Below are positions 35,001-45,300 of a DNA stretch of 52,575 bases, in pieces. The stretch is taken from contig JAFMML010000016.1 of the NCBI GenBank assembly GCA_017859745.1, forward strand, positions 1 through 52,575. The letters run 5' to 3'. Position numbers and translations under genes: made by a program. Each line of letters starts with the position of its first letter. Within the stretch, counting starts at the first letter, position 1. A model generated the notes under the pieces. The model saw only the letters and a program-made list of their open reading frames with translations, was not told where the DNA came from and made no database searches. This DNA comes from Planctomycetota bacterium (GTDB taxonomy: Bacteria; Planctomycetota; Phycisphaerae; Phycisphaerales; SM1A02).

Positions 35001-36041
35001 ATGGCGGCGGTCGGTGGCCTCCTGACGACCGATCTCGGTGCGCTCCCGCCGCTCCTGCAGATCCCCGAGGGTTCGCGTGATCTCGGCCCGCTCCTGCTCG
35101 ATCCGGACCAGTTCGCTGGTCAATCCCTCGAGACGAACGGCGAGTTCGTGGAACTGTTCGAGCAGCAGGGTGCGACGCAGTTCGCGGCGTCGGGCGTCGA
35201 GTTCCTCGAACCGCCGGGCCTTCTCCGCCTGCCCCCGCACGATGCGCAGGCGACGCTCCGTGCCGGCGAGTTGCTCGCGCACCGCGACGAGGCTCCGCTC
35301 GGCGTGGTCGAGCCGTCGGGCCGCCTCGACCTTGCGGACTCGGAACCTCGCGACGCCGGCGGCCTCCTCGAGGATGGTCCGCCGCTCTTGCGGATTCGCG
35401 AGGAGCATGGCGTCGACCTTGCCCTGCTCGATGATCGAGTAGGCGTCGGTGCCGATGCCGGTGTCGAGGAAGAGCTCGCGAATGTCCTTGAGCCGGCACT
35501 TGCGCCCGTTGATCAGGTACTCGCTGCGCCCATCGGCGTGGAGGCGTCGCGTCACCGCGACCTCGTCGGTGTCGATGGGCAACCATCGCCGCGCCGCGAC
35601 ATCGCGCCGAATCGGGGACTTCCCCTCGTGACCGATCTCCGGATCCGGATCGACGAAGGTCGCCCGACGCCTCGCCTCGGCCTCCTCGGCGCGGTCCTCC
35701 TCCTCGATCATCTCGCGGTCGAGTTCGTGGGCCGCGGAGTCCTCCTCGCGCCACGCCGCCTCGGCGGCGGCATCCCGCTCGGGATTGGAGAAGGTGAGCG
35801 TGACCGACGCCATGCCGGCGGGCTTGCGCGCGGCGCTGCCGGCGAAGATCACATCGAGCATGGCGGTGCCGCGCAGACTCCGCGCACTGCGTTCCCCGAG
35901 CACCCACTTGATCGCATCGACGACGTTGCTCTTGCCGCACCCGTTGGGGCCGACCACACCGATCACCGGCTCCTCGAAGGTGAACTCGGTGGGATCGGCG
36001 AAGCTCTTGAAGCCGCTGAGGGTGAGCTTTTCAAGACGCAT
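32064..36041 (-). CDS. smc: Chromosome segregation protein SMC
   Basis: This 1325-residue condensin ATPase has an N-terminal head with Walker [10 protein letters not shown] (31-39) and [13 protein letters not shown]. The diagnostic [20 protein letters not shown] segment is followed by about 400 residues of coiled coil, a hinge near the middle, a second coiled coil, and the C-terminal head with the signature [14 protein letters not shown] and Walker [17 protein letters not shown]. It exceeds the usual ~1180 residues, partly through an acidic insertion in the N-terminal head (about 95-160, [18 protein letters not shown]) and a C-terminal tail of about 70 residues. ScpA is encoded at 17701. A GGAGG site lies 6 nt before the ATG at 36041. 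Confidence 0.97.
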   Translation of the reverse strand: MRLEKLTLSGFKSFADPTEFTFEEPVIGVVGPNGCGKSNVVDAIKWVLGERSARSLRGTAMLDVIFAGSAARKPAGMASVTLTFSNPERDAAAEAAWREEDSAAHELDREMIEEEDRAEEAEARRRATFVDPDPEIGHEGKSPIRRDVAARRWLPIDTDEVAVTRRLHADGRSEYLINGRKCRLKDIRELFLDTGIGTDAYSIIEQGKVDAMLLANPQERRTILEEAAGVARFRVRKVEAARRLDHAERSLVAVREQLAGTERRLRIVRGQAEKARRFEELDARRRELRRTLLLEQFHELAVRLEGLTSELVRIEQERAEITRTLGDLQERRERTEIGRQEATDRRHRLGQKRLELLGAAREHRQRAEITERNLEEIDAREAEDRHRLEEDARRLATLETRLVDAGETLAAAAEAEAEARREVERLGSDRAEGASALVESQAKLERSQESLSRLGSERSQLAARHAGAVERVESLVRLREDLDHREAPLERSLAEERTRRDEAAAAQSEAERGRDEARAELAEIGRRAAEIDERRGALVEQLDRLRDRRTSVVSRRRLLEEWRQSGEGLDDAVRTVISHPDRFPWVIGLVGDLLETERVDAALVEAALGSDLQCFATDRRGDVAAGVSTVTEAGGGVSFLPFDAADPRPARSRPLPREAVAIRTLVRVPAHLAWLADRLLDDVFAAPTLEHALRWTSRGGPLEGARVVARDGSVVSREGTIRIAHAAAGAGRRRGNHGWMERRAEAVELARELSEIEAEIAGLSTSEGTLATALEGNRGEAEACSTRIEDSGRRAVEHQVVAERAAAATERLEQEAARLAEQRTELQERFAAANTERDRLAEQQDSLAGLAEDLQTEVETARDTTSRDRAHLDEITERLNDARESLATRSSEAESSRRRRWDLEQEIEEARRQDAVLRDQLQRRADQRERHRETIAEAVEAAGRADAEAETLVAEVEAANRAAEEAEAAAREVTERLDGVRERASQVERNHHAIEMSRRELEVRRETLEEQSLEELELDVAQAYRPYREDRDLAGGTAVDLESAREEAETLRREIATLGNVNRDAIAELSELEGRHDDLRKQVEDIDEARGRLEELIERLDEVSRSRFERTFNRVREHFAGTDGMFRKLFGGGSAELALVPDEQGHIDWLESGIEIRAKPPGKEPRVLDQLSGGEKAMTAVALLMSIFRSRPAPFCILDEVDAALDEANVERFCQAIRPFLDRSHFIVITHHKRTMSHCDRLYGVTMPQRGVSRRVAVRLEEVRGDGSIAQAAVERAAREDAPPLVETFAGEVPTEAATPARPPASRGLADAWSNTADDGDRSSS

Positions 36042-36127
36042 CGCGGACCTCCGTGTCGGGCTCGACGGCGTGGGGGTCGGGATCCCACCATGGATCCCGT
36101 TCAGCCGCCAAGACGGCGGCCCGACCC

Positions 36128-38029
36128 TCACCTCGGCACAGTATCGCCGCGGGGCACGGCTGCTTCAACCGGCGGGGCGAGACCGGCGAGACCGCTGCCT
36201 GCGGACGAGCCTCTCGTGGTGCCCGGGACCACGCCGGCGGGCGCGTCGCCACCGGGCCTGAGGAACTCGAACTCCTCGGGCAGCGGCTCCTCCTCGAACT
36301 CGGGCCGCTCCTCGATCTCCTCGCCCTCCGACGCACGCATGATCGCGGCGAGGATCCGGTCCTGTTCGGCCTTGAACCCGCCCTCGAACGCCTCTTCTCG
36401 CCACATCGAGTGCAGGGCGCCGATGGTCTCGGAGTACGTCAGTCCGAGCCCCGGCAGGGGACTCTCCGGCGTTCTGCCGTGGGCGAGAAAGGCCACGAAC
36501 TCCGGCAGCGACGTCGGCGCGTCGAGGATCACCGGCGGCTCGTCGGTGGATCGGCGGTAGTAGACCGAGAGGTCGTCTCGATCGGCCTCGCCGCGAACCA
36601 TCAGGCGGTTCGACCAGGCGGAGAAGACCAGCGGGCGGCCGATCTCGGTCCGGTCCCCGAAGACCACCAGCGTCGGATCGCCGCTCTGGGTCACGTAGAC
36701 CATCGGTTCGTCGCTCGGGACGACCATCAGATCGAACTTCCCGTCGATCGAGAAGCGTCCCACGATGGGATCCTGGCGCTCCTCGAGGCAGTCGAAGGCG
36801 GCGAGGCGGATGTCGACGTCGGTGTCGTCCAGCAACGGTCGCAGGGCGAGATCGATCCGAGGGTCGAGGCCGAAGCCCGCAAGGAGTTCGATGGCCCGAA
36901 GGCGGGTCGTCGAGCCGCCGACCGTGGCCATCTCGACCAGAGCCGGAACCACGAGCGGATCGTCCAGATGGGCCCCGGCCTCGATCGCGGCAAAGCGCGG
37001 CCCGTCCTCGGGGTGGTCGTAGAGATCCTGGAAGACGGGAACCGCCTTGGGGCCGATCGCCCGCCAGCGCCACGTCGCGGTCTCTCCTTGGGCCGGTGCT
37101 GCGAGCAGCGATCTCTTCACCCGGTACGCGGTCTGCTCCGGCGCGGTGATCCGCAGCGGCGTGTGGCGAACCAGTTGCACGAACTCCTCGGGACGGTCCC
37201 GCCACGAGGGAGGGATGGTCAGGTCCACGGTGTCGCCTGATCGGCCCTGCGCGGTGTCGCCGAGCTGTCCCGGCTCCCGCGGGAACATCGAGTTGATCGC
37301 GGCCTCGATCGACGCCGCGCGGGCGTGGCTGGTCATCGCGAGTCGGATGCGAAGCGGCATGTCGTCGGTGGTCTTGCCGCCGCCGAGGATCCGCCCGGTC
37401 GTGCGGTTCACCGCATCGCTTCCGGTCGCGTCGGGTTCGATGAAGGGGTTGATGAAGATCGGACCGCCGGCCTCGGCAAGCGGGAACGACTGGCGGCTGC
37501 CGGTTCGCAGCGGTCCCGGGCGAAGATCCGTGGTGTAGAGGCGTCCGCCTTCGAGGCTGGTGGTCCCGGACCCCGGAATGGCGGCGACTCGAACATCGAA
37601 GGTCGCATCCTTCGGCGATCCGGCCGGGATGACGCCTTCGACGACCACCACCGCGGTGTCGTCGGAGTCGAGCATCCGCTCGGGGCTGAGGTCTCCGGCG
37701 CCGTAGGCGTGGTTGCCGATGCCCCGGCGAGCCATCTCTCGGATCATCTGGGTCCGCACCTCGGCGGGCACGAGACGACTGCCGGTGGCCTTGAGGCCCA
37801 CCACCAGTCCGTAGCCGCGCACGACGGTGGGCTCGAAGCCGACCAGCACGGTCTCGCTGGCGATGGTTCCCCGAAGGATCGGCTCGACGTCGAGTTCGAA
37901 GTTCTGGTTGCTGCGGGTGGTCCTGGCCTTGGGTTCGGCACGCTCGATCATCTCGCACCCCACGAGGGCGGTGGCGAGGGCGGCGACGAGGGTGGCGGCG
38001 AACGGGCGGATCGGCAGGCGGTGGTTCAC
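36128..38029 (-). CDS. FlgI-like (P-ring domain) lipoprotein with HEAT-type repeats
   Basis: This 633-residue predicted lipoprotein has a signal ending in a lipobox (ALVGC, Cys25). Residues about 45-205 resemble the flagellar P-ring protein Flg[17 protein letters not shown], a [38 protein letters not shown] stretch and the following GGRLYTTDL. No flagellar genes are near, and FlgI itself is a secreted non-lipoprotein of about 365 residues. After a divergent middle part come HEAT-like helices (about 345-445, [23 protein letters not shown]), a further domain, and an acidic, Gly/Pro-rich tail. The start is GTG. I infer an envelope scaffold or ring-forming protein, function unknown. It is on the smc strand, with an 86-nt gap. 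Confidence 0.78.
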   Translation of the reverse strand: MNHRLPIRPFAATLVAALATALVGCEMIERAEPKARTTRSNQNFELDVEPILRGTIASETVLVGFEPTVVRGYGLVVGLKATGSRLVPAEVRTQMIREMARRGIGNHAYGAGDLSPERMLDSDDTAVVVVEGVIPAGSPKDATFDVRVAAIPGSGTTSLEGGRLYTTDLRPGPLRTGSRQSFPLAEAGGPIFINPFIEPDATGSDAVNRTTGRILGGGKTTDDMPLRIRLAMTSHARAASIEAAINSMFPREPGQLGDTAQGRSGDTVDLTIPPSWRDRPEEFVQLVRHTPLRITAPEQTAYRVKRSLLAAPAQGETATWRWRAIGPKAVPVFQDLYDHPEDGPRFAAIEAGAHLDDPLVVPALVEMATVGGSTTRLRAIELLAGFGLDPRIDLALRPLLDDTDVDIRLAAFDCLEERQDPIVGRFSIDGKFDLMVVPSDEPMVYVTQSGDPTLVVFGDRTEIGRPLVFSAWSNRLMVRGEADRDDLSVYYRRSTDEPPVILDAPTSLPEFVAFLAHGRTPESPLPGLGLTYSETIGALHSMWREEAFEGGFKAEQDRILAAIMRASEGEEIEERPEFEEEPLPEEFEFLRPGGDAPAGVVPGTTRGSSAGSGLAGLAPPVEAAVPRGDTVPR

Positions 38030-38050
38030 GGCATCGACTCGCGGAGTGAG

Positions 38051-38123
38051 TGGGCGCTACTGGATTCGAACCAGCGACTCCCGCCTTGTAATGGCGGTGC
38101 TCTAGCCACTGAGCTAAGCGCCC
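38051..38123 (-). tRNA. tRNA-Val (anticodon UAC)
   Basis: This 73-nt tRNA folds fully: acceptor GGGCGCT/AGCGCCC, D-arm stem GCTC/GAGC, anticodon stem CCGCC/GGCGG with loop ATTACAA (anticodon UAC), variable loop GAGTC, and T-arm with TTCGAAT. The discriminator is A, and CCA is not encoded. It lies between the FlgI-like gene and hrpA. Confidence 0.97.
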
Positions 38124-38133
38124 GCGGTCCGTC

Positions 38134-38139
38134 ATGGTA
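38134..38139 (-). promoter_or_regulatory. TACCAT -10-like box for tRNA-Val
   Basis: TACCAT on the minus strand ends 10 nt before the mature 5' end of the tRNA. It is the same hexamer as in front of kdsD. A matching -35 is not clear. Confidence 0.35.
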
Positions 38140-38272
38140 TGGGCGATCCCGGTCCGGGCGGGTCGAGTTTTCCGCTCCGCCCGGCATCTCGATCGCCTCC
38201 CACGGGCTCCTAGACTTCCGATCCGCTCCGGACTCGCGTCCGATCCGACCCCGATCCCCACCAGACGCTCAA

Positions 38273-41200
38273 GTGGAACCCTCCGACCCACGGCCAGTCG
38301 ACGAAGGCGAGAATCCCTCGCCTCGATCGCTCGTCGAGGAGGCCGTGGCGTTGCGGAAGGACCTTCCCATCGGACTCCGTCGGCGATTTGGAAGGGGGCT
38401 CGCCGACGTCGCGAGAGGCCGACGCACGGGGCATGCGGCGAGACGACTGATCGCTGTGGTGAAGCGCGAGGCCGAGCATCGCCGGCGCCGAGCCGCGACG
38501 GTCCTTGGCGTCGATCCTCCGCCGGAGGCGTTGCCGATCGCGGGCATGTGGAAGGGCCTCGGCGAGGCGATCGCAGATCACCGCGTGGTCGTGGTGCAGG
38601 GGGCCACCGGCAGCGGAAAGAGCACGCAGATTCCGCGGCTCTGCGCGTCGCTCGGACGCGGGATCGAAGGGCGCATCGCCGTCACCCAGCCGCGCCGTCT
38701 CGCGGCTCGCGCGATCGCCACGCGTCTCGCCAGAGAGTGCGGAGTCGAGCTCGGAACGGGAGTCGGATGGCGCACGCGCTTCGAACGCCGCGACGGTCCC
38801 TCGACCCGCATCGAGGTGATGACCGACGGCGTGCTGGCCGCCGGTCTCGGTCGGGATCCTCGCCTGCGCGGGTACGACACGGTGATCATCGACGAGGCCC
38901 ACGAGCGCAGCGTCGTCATCGACGTGCTGCTCGGCACCTTGAAGCGGGCGGTCGAAGTCCGCGAGGACCTGCGGGTGGTGATCGCCTCGGCGACGCTTGC
39001 GGCCGAGCGGTTCTCGGAGTTCTTCGACGGCGCGCCGGTCGTCGAGATTCCCGGAAGGCAGCATCCGGTCGAGATCCTGCACCGACCGATTCCGCAGGCG
39101 GCTCGAGAAGGCGAACGGGATCGAGACGCGGAACTGCTCGACGCGGCGGCGGAGGCGATCGACGAGGCGCTCGATCGGCAGGGCGGGGAGTCCGGCGACG
39201 TGCTGGTCTTCCTTCCGACCACACGGGCGATCGACGATCTCGCGGACCTGCTCGGCGGCCGATTGGGACCGGGGGTGCCCCTGTTGCCGCTGCACGCGCG
39301 CCTCGATGCCGCGGCGCAGGATGCCGCGTTCGACCGACCGTCCGGACCCCGCGTGATCCTCGCCACCAACGTGGCCGAGACCTCTCTGACCCTCCCCTGG
39401 GTGCGGTCGGTCGTCGATACGGGCCTCGCGCGGATCCGTCGCTACGACCCGCGTCGCCGCATCGCCAGACTGCGGGTCGAGCCGATCGCCCAGGCCAACG
39501 CCCTGCAACGGGCCGGCCGCTGCGGACGTGTGGGTCCCGGGACCTGCATTCGCCTCTACGGCGAGGAGGATCTCGCCAAGCGGCCGGAGTTCATGCCGCC
39601 CGAGATCCTGCGGACGGGTCTCGCCGGAGTCATGCTGGAACTCGCCCACCGCGGCCTCCCCGAGGTCGATCGGTTCCCGTGGGTCGATCCCCCGGCGGCG
39701 GTGCGGATCGACGAGGCGCGGCGGACCCTGCGCGAACTCGGAGCGATCGAGCCGGACGGACGGGGCGGCGAGCGGCTGAACGACGTCGCACGGCGCCTCT
39801 CGCTTCTTCCGCTCGATCCGCGCCTCGGCCGCATCGTCGACGGCGGCTTCGAGGAGGGATGCCTTGCCGAGGCGATCGTGGTCGCGACGTCGCTGGCCGT
39901 GCCGGAGATCCGGATCGCCGCGAGGACTCCTGCGGGAGATGCCGGAGCGGAGCGGGAGGTCGCGATCGATCCGTTTCGTGATCCGCGCTCGGATCTTCTG
40001 TCGATCCTGCGGGTCTGGCGGGCCTGGAGCGAGCAGGCCGAACACGGCGCGAGCCGTCGCCGCAAGTGGTGTCGCCGGCACGGCCTTCGCATGCTCGCGA
40101 TGCGCGAATGGGAGGCCGCCGCCACTCAGGTCGCGTCGCTGATCGCTCGACGCGGGCGGGTGCGCCTGGCCACGCCGATTCGACTCGACGAGTCCTGCGA
40201 CGCGGCTCGGATCCATCGCGCGGCGCTTCGAGGCCTCGTGGGCACGGTGGCGGCGCTCGATCGCGAAGAGGATCGGGAACGCTTCGCGGGCGATCGTCGG
40301 GAACCGCCTCCAGGCCGCCGCGAAGTCGCCGCACGCGAAGGACCATTTGTGACCGTGGATGGAGTTCGAGCGTCGGTCTGGCCCGGATCGACGTTGGCTC
40401 GCCAGACGCCGCGCCTCGTGGTCGCCGCCGAACTCGTCGAGACCGGGCGTCGCTGGCTGCGCACGGTGGCTCCGGTCCGCCCCGGATGGATCGAGCGGTT
40501 CGTGCCGCACCTGCTCGTGCGGGAGCACTTCGCGCCCCACTGGATCCCCGAGACCGGACAGGTCGCCGCGTGGGAGCGAGTGCGATTCGGAGAGGTGACG
40601 CTCGTCCACAAGCGGCAGGTGCCGTTCGGCCCGATCGATCCGGTGGCGGCCCGGCAGGTGTTCATCCAGGGGGGACTGGTCGAAGGCCGTCTCCGCTCGC
40701 GAGGCCCCTTCCTGGAGCGCAACCGCCGGATGCTCGAGCGTCTCGCGGAACTCGAGGCACGGACGCGTCAGCCTCGCGCGTCGTTGCGCGAAGAGGCGGT
40801 GTTCGAGTTCTACGACCGGGTGGTTCCCGCTTCGGTCCACTCCGGACCGAGCTTCGAGCGTTGGCGGCGAAGGGCCGAGGCGAGGGATCCCGAGATCCTC
40901 TCGATCCGTCCGGAGGATCTCGCGGGTGAGCGGCCCCTTCCCGACGACCGGGACTTTCCCGACGAACTCTCCATCGATCGCGTGGGCGCAGCGACGTTGA
41001 AGGTGCCGATCCGATACCGCCACGATCCGGGAGGCGATCTCGACGGCCTCGCCATCGAGATGCCGGTCGAAGCCGTCGAGCTGCTCGATCCTCGGCGACT
41101 GGAGTGGCTGGTGCCGGGACGACTCGAGGAGAAGGTCGCCGCCATCCTGCGAGGTCTGCCCAAGTCCTGGCGCACCCGCATCCATCCGATGCGCGAGGTG

Positions 41201-42331
41201 GTCGAGGAGATCGCGGATGCGCTGCGGCGACCGTCTCGATTCGGTTCGGGAAGTCTGTTCGAGTCGATCGCGGACGAACTCGAGCGCGGCTGCCGGGTGC
41301 CCGTCGACGCCGCCGTGCTGGCAGCAAGCGAGATCGAACCGTCGCTGAGGTTTCTCGTCGAGGTGCGCGAGGGGACTCGCACGCTCGAGCGTTCGCGCGA
41401 CGCGGCCGCCTTGCGGGAACGGTGGGCCACGTCGGCGCGGGAGGGACTCGATCGCCGCGGCAATGAGGCCGAGATGCTGTCCCAATGGACCCGGGAGCAG
41501 CTTCATCGGCTCCCCGACACGCCGCTGCCGATGTCGGTCGAGGTGGATCTGGAGGGTCGGCGCGTCGAGATGCACCCGGCGCTGGTCCCGACGGAGTCGG
41601 GGGTCTCCATGCGTCTGGAACCTCGTCTCGACAAGGCCTTGGCGTCGACCCATCTCGGCCTGAGGCGACTCCTTCGAGACGCGATCGGCGACGCGATGGG
41701 CCATCATCTCGACTACCACCCGAGATGGGCCGAGGTGGAGCGAACCTACCGGTCGAGCGGTGGAACGCCCCTTGTCGATGCGGTGGCGGATCTCGTGTGC
41801 GAGCGCGCGTTTCGGATCGCGCCGCGTGAGCTTCGCGACGCGGCAGCGTTCGACGCTCGACTGGCGCAAGGAGAACGCGATCTCTACGTGCACCTCGACG
41901 AGGTCGTCACATCGCTCGCCGCGGCGGCGGGGGCGAGGGCGGATCTCTCGGCTCGCCTCGCCTTGCCCACCCCGGAGGCGTGGCGGACGGCGGTCGATGC
42001 GATCGCGGCGAGGCTGCGGCGGCTCGACCCGAGGGATCCGTCGTTCGTCCCGGAACTCCTGCCGGGACTGCCTCGATACACGGCGGCTCTCGGCGTGCGT
42101 CTCGATCGTCTTCGCGGGGCGGGCCCCGATCGAGACCGGATCGATGCGGAGACGGTGGCGGCCTTCGAGGCGCGACTCGCCGCCACCGAGTTCGGCGTCT
42201 TCGACGTCCGATGCCGACGGCTGCGCGCCTCGATCGAGGAACTGCACGTGGCCGTGTTCGCCGACCGCCTCGGAACCGCCGAGCCGATCTCCCCGGCCCG
42301 ACTCCAACGGCACTTCGAGGCGATGGCCTGA
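38273..42331 (+). CDS. hrpA: ATP-dependent RNA helicase HrpA (DEAH box)
   Basis: This DEAH-box helicase of about 1352 residues is close to the ~1300 of E. coli HrpA, which acts on mRNA and resolves stalled ribosomes. Motif I is GATGSGKST (110-118), Ia TQPRRLAAR, II IIDEAHERS, III SATLAAERF, V ATNVAETSLTLP and VI QRAGRCGRVGPG. The winged-helix/ratchet region and the long HrpA-specific C-terminal half (DUF3418-like, from about residue 700) follow. No ATG lies near the N-terminus. GTG 38273 gives a fitting length but lacks a clear ribosome site, so the start is uncertain. It is convergent with the FtsK-type gene, with a 27-nt gap. Confidence 0.92.
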   Translation: MEPSDPRPVDEGENPSPRSLVEEAVALRKDLPIGLRRRFGRGLADVARGRRTGHAARRLIAVVKREAEHRRRRAATVLGVDPPPEALPIAGMWKGLGEAIADHRVVVVQGATGSGKSTQIPRLCASLGRGIEGRIAVTQPRRLAARAIATRLARECGVELGTGVGWRTRFERRDGPSTRIEVMTDGVLAAGLGRDPRLRGYDTVIIDEAHERSVVIDVLLGTLKRAVEVREDLRVVIASATLAAERFSEFFDGAPVVEIPGRQHPVEILHRPIPQAAREGERDRDAELLDAAAEAIDEALDRQGGESGDVLVFLPTTRAIDDLADLLGGRLGPGVPLLPLHARLDAAAQDAAFDRPSGPRVILATNVAETSLTLPWVRSVVDTGLARIRRYDPRRRIARLRVEPIAQANALQRAGRCGRVGPGTCIRLYGEEDLAKRPEFMPPEILRTGLAGVMLELAHRGLPEVDRFPWVDPPAAVRIDEARRTLRELGAIEPDGRGGERLNDVARRLSLLPLDPRLGRIVDGGFEEGCLAEAIVVATSLAVPEIRIAARTPAGDAGAEREVAIDPFRDPRSDLLSILRVWRAWSEQAEHGASRRRKWCRRHGLRMLAMREWEAAATQVASLIARRGRVRLATPIRLDESCDAARIHRAALRGLVGTVAALDREEDRERFAGDRREPPPGRREVAAREGPFVTVDGVRASVWPGSTLARQTPRLVVAAELVETGRRWLRTVAPVRPGWIERFVPHLLVREHFAPHWIPETGQVAAWERVRFGEVTLVHKRQVPFGPIDPVAARQVFIQGGLVEGRLRSRGPFLERNRRMLERLAELEARTRQPRASLREEAVFEFYDRVVPASVHSGPSFERWRRRAEARDPEILSIRPEDLAGERPLPDDRDFPDELSIDRVGAATLKVPIRYRHDPGGDLDGLAIEMPVEAVELLDPRRLEWLVPGRLEEKVAAILRGLPKSWRTRIHPMREVVEEIADALRRPSRFGSGSLFESIADELERGCRVPVDAAVLAASEIEPSLRFLVEVREGTRTLERSRDAAALRERWATSAREGLDRRGNEAEMLSQWTREQLHRLPDTPLPMSVEVDLEGRRVEMHPALVPTESGVSMRLEPRLDKALASTHLGLRRLLRDAIGDAMGHHLDYHPRWAEVERTYRSSGGTPLVDAVADLVCERAFRIAPRELRDAAAFDARLAQGERDLYVHLDEVVTSLAAAAGARADLSARLALPTPEAWRTAVDAIAARLRRLDPRDPSFVPELLPGLPRYTAALGVRLDRLRGAGPDRDRIDAETVAAFEARLAATEFGVFDVRCRRLRASIEELHVAVFADRLGTAEPISPARLQRHFEAMA

Positions 42332-42358
42332 GGAACGGATCGAACCTCGGGCGGAACC

Positions 42359-45300
42359 TCAGCCGTTCGTGCGTTCGCCGAGTCGCGCCAGGGTCGCGTC
42401 GATGAACGCCCCCTCCGGCGGCGGATAGGGGCGGAACTTCTCGAGCAGGCCCTGCTCCTCGCTGTGCAGGTACCCACGGGTCATGCCCAGGCGAGAGGCG
42501 AGCGGCGTGTCGATCAGGGTGCTCGAATCGCCGGCGCCCATCTGGAGCGCGACCCGCCAGTCGAACTCGCGAAGACCGCTGCGATCGACGACCCGCTGCA
42601 GGTTGGGCACGGTGTCGGCGCTCGCGACGACGTGCACGCCGACGGGAGGGCCTTCGCGAAGGATCGATGCGAAGAGCTTGTCCGGCTTCGGTGGGCCGTC
42701 GTCGGCGGAGAACCCGTAGTCGTCCTCGGCGCGTCGCAGATCCCGGAACCGATGCAGGCCGTGGATCAGCAGCACCGTGGTCGGACTCTCTCGAGCCGGG
42801 TCGTCCTGCCTTGCGACGATCTCCTCGGCGAGTTCGGTCAGGGCGTCCGGCAGGTTCCGGACCGACAACACCCGGTGCTCGCCCGGCAGGCGCTCGACGA
42901 TTCCCGGCAGCACGCCGAAGGACGGATCGTCCGACGGGGTTCCGTCGATCGCCCACACCCGGAGGCGCGACGCCTCGCGCTGCGCCGCGGCACCCAGGAC
43001 GCCGGATGCGAGCATGCCAAGCGTGGTCTCGATCTGCTGGCCGACCACGACGAGGTTGGCGCCGGGCTGGCGACGGAACTCCGCGCAAGCGGGATCGCGA
43101 ATCGCCACGGGGTCGCCGATCCACCATCGCAGCAGTTCGCGGGTGTCCGGCGGCGCGGGATTCCGCAGCAGACCCGCGAGCGGCGCGTTGGACTCGAGAC
43201 TCGCGGGCGCGCTGCCTTCGAACACCAGCGGAAGGGCCGGGGGAAGGCCCCGCTCGCCGGCGAGGGCGACCACGTCGGCAAGCACCCGGTCGCGCACCTC
43301 CTCGGAGAGCCAGACCACCTGGAACGGACTGTTGCCCTCGACGAGACCGCCCGCGTCGTTGTAGATCGCCTCGCCGGGACGGGACAGCAGCCGCGCGGCG
43401 CTGTTGTCGTCGGAGAGGATGACCTGGGCGTCGGCTTCGGAGCACTGAAGCGCGATCCGCACGCCCATCTGGCCCATGGTGCTGCGAGCGATCGAGTAGG
43501 CCCCGCCGAGGGTCTGCGAGCCGAGCACCGCGTGCACGCCGAAGGCCCGACCCTGGCGGGCGATGCGGTCGAGCAGCAGGCCGGCCTCGCTGGCGACGCG
43601 GTCGTCCTCGGTGAAGAGCTCCTGGAACTCGTCGATCACCAGCAGCGTCCGCGGCATCGGTTCGTCGGGGCGGGCCGCCCGGAAGCCCTTGAGATCCTGA
43701 GTGCCCGCCGCGCGAAAGAGATCGCCGCGTCGCTTGAGTTCGGCGTCCAGCCCCTGCAGCACGCTGAGACCGAACTCGCGATCGCTCTCGACCGCAACGG
43801 CCTTGACGTGCGGCAGCCGATGGGTGGCGTAGGTCTTGAACTCGACGCCCTTCTTGAAGTCGACCAGATACAGCTGCACCTGGTCCGGCCCGTACCACGC
43901 GCAGAGGTTCGAGATCATCGCGTGAAGCAGCGTGCTCTTGCCCGAACCGGTCTTGCCGGCGATCAGCACGTGCTGCGCGGTGCCCACCCCGAGCACGAGC
44001 TGCTGCAGCCGGGTCGCCCCGGCACGGCCGAGGGAGACCGCGAGCTTCGAGCCGCTGTCCATCGACCATCGCCTGTCGCCGGCTGGCGCGATCGCCTCGA
44101 AGGGCACCTCGACCCGCGAGGCGTCCCGAGCGCTCGACCCGATGCGCCCTGCAAGCGACTGCAGCAGGTCGGCGGGAGGTTCCTCGTCGAGACTGAGCGG
44201 CAGGGCTTCGAGTCCGCCGATCATGGCGGCGAGACGACCGGACTCCTGCGGTGCGAGGCGCACCACGCCCCGGGCGAGATCCTCGGCCTTCAAGGTCGGC
44301 GGCAGCTCCGCTCGCAGGTCCCGAAGGACGAGGGTCAGGACGCCGCAGCGAGCGCCGGACTCGAGGATGCTCGCGAGGCGCTTCGCGGCGGTCTCGGTCA
44401 GGTTGGCGGGGAGATCCGCGACGACGAGCACCCGATAGGGCTCCGCGATCTCGCCGGCCTTCTCGTTGTAGGCGTCGATCGAGTCGAACTCGTTGCGCAG
44501 GTACTTCTGGATCACCGTCTCCATGTGCTCGGTGAGATCGGTGAGGCGCTGCTCGATGTGGCGAGGCTCGGTCCAGATGCGATCTCCGACGAGCTGCTGA
44601 TCCTCGTCGGCGAGATGCATGAACCCGGCGAAGTTCGCGCCGAGGCCGACCGGATCGACGAGGGTCAGGCGGACCTTGCCTGCGGGCAGCGTCGTCAGGA
44701 TCCGGAGCACCGCCGCCTGAAGGGCCGCAAGGCCGCGGTCCCGCTGCTCGGCGTCGGTCTCGATCAGCAGTCCCCGCCGTGCCGGCAGGTCCAGCAGCAG
44801 CGGCAGGTCCACGGCCTCGGGCAGGGGCGATGGCAGGTCCGCAGCATGCTCGGCGTCGGCGAGGTGGTTCTTCGCTTCGAAGCGAAGACGGCCGACGGCG
44901 ATGGGAAGTCCCGGAGCATCGGCCGGATTCCACGAGGACCACGACGACGCCGTCCAAGGCGCGGCCCGCGGGGCTGCGAGGGCGTCGAGCGCCGCCGACG
45001 CCTCGGAGAACAGACGTTGGGCCTCTGTCCACGCATCGCGGTTCGCAGCGACGATCCGATCGTGCTCGTCCCCGGCCTCGCTGCGATTTGACTCGAGACG
45101 TCGATCGATCTCGCCCATCTCGTCCCGATGGCGTCGCTCGGTGGCGTCGGCCGTCTCGCGGGCGGCTCGCTCGGCGGCGGCGATGGCCTCGTCGCGATCG
45201 GTCCGGGCCTTCTCGCGGTACTTCGGCCGAAGCTCCGCCAACTGGGCGATGCGGGCCTCGCGCTTGGCGACGACTTCGGCGAGCACCGGCTCGTAGGTGG

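Noticed and set aside
38210-42313. 1367-codon open frame antisense to hrpA
   Set aside because: The plus strand encodes all DEAH helicase motifs. The antisense translation has no recognisable domain and is a high-GC artefact.
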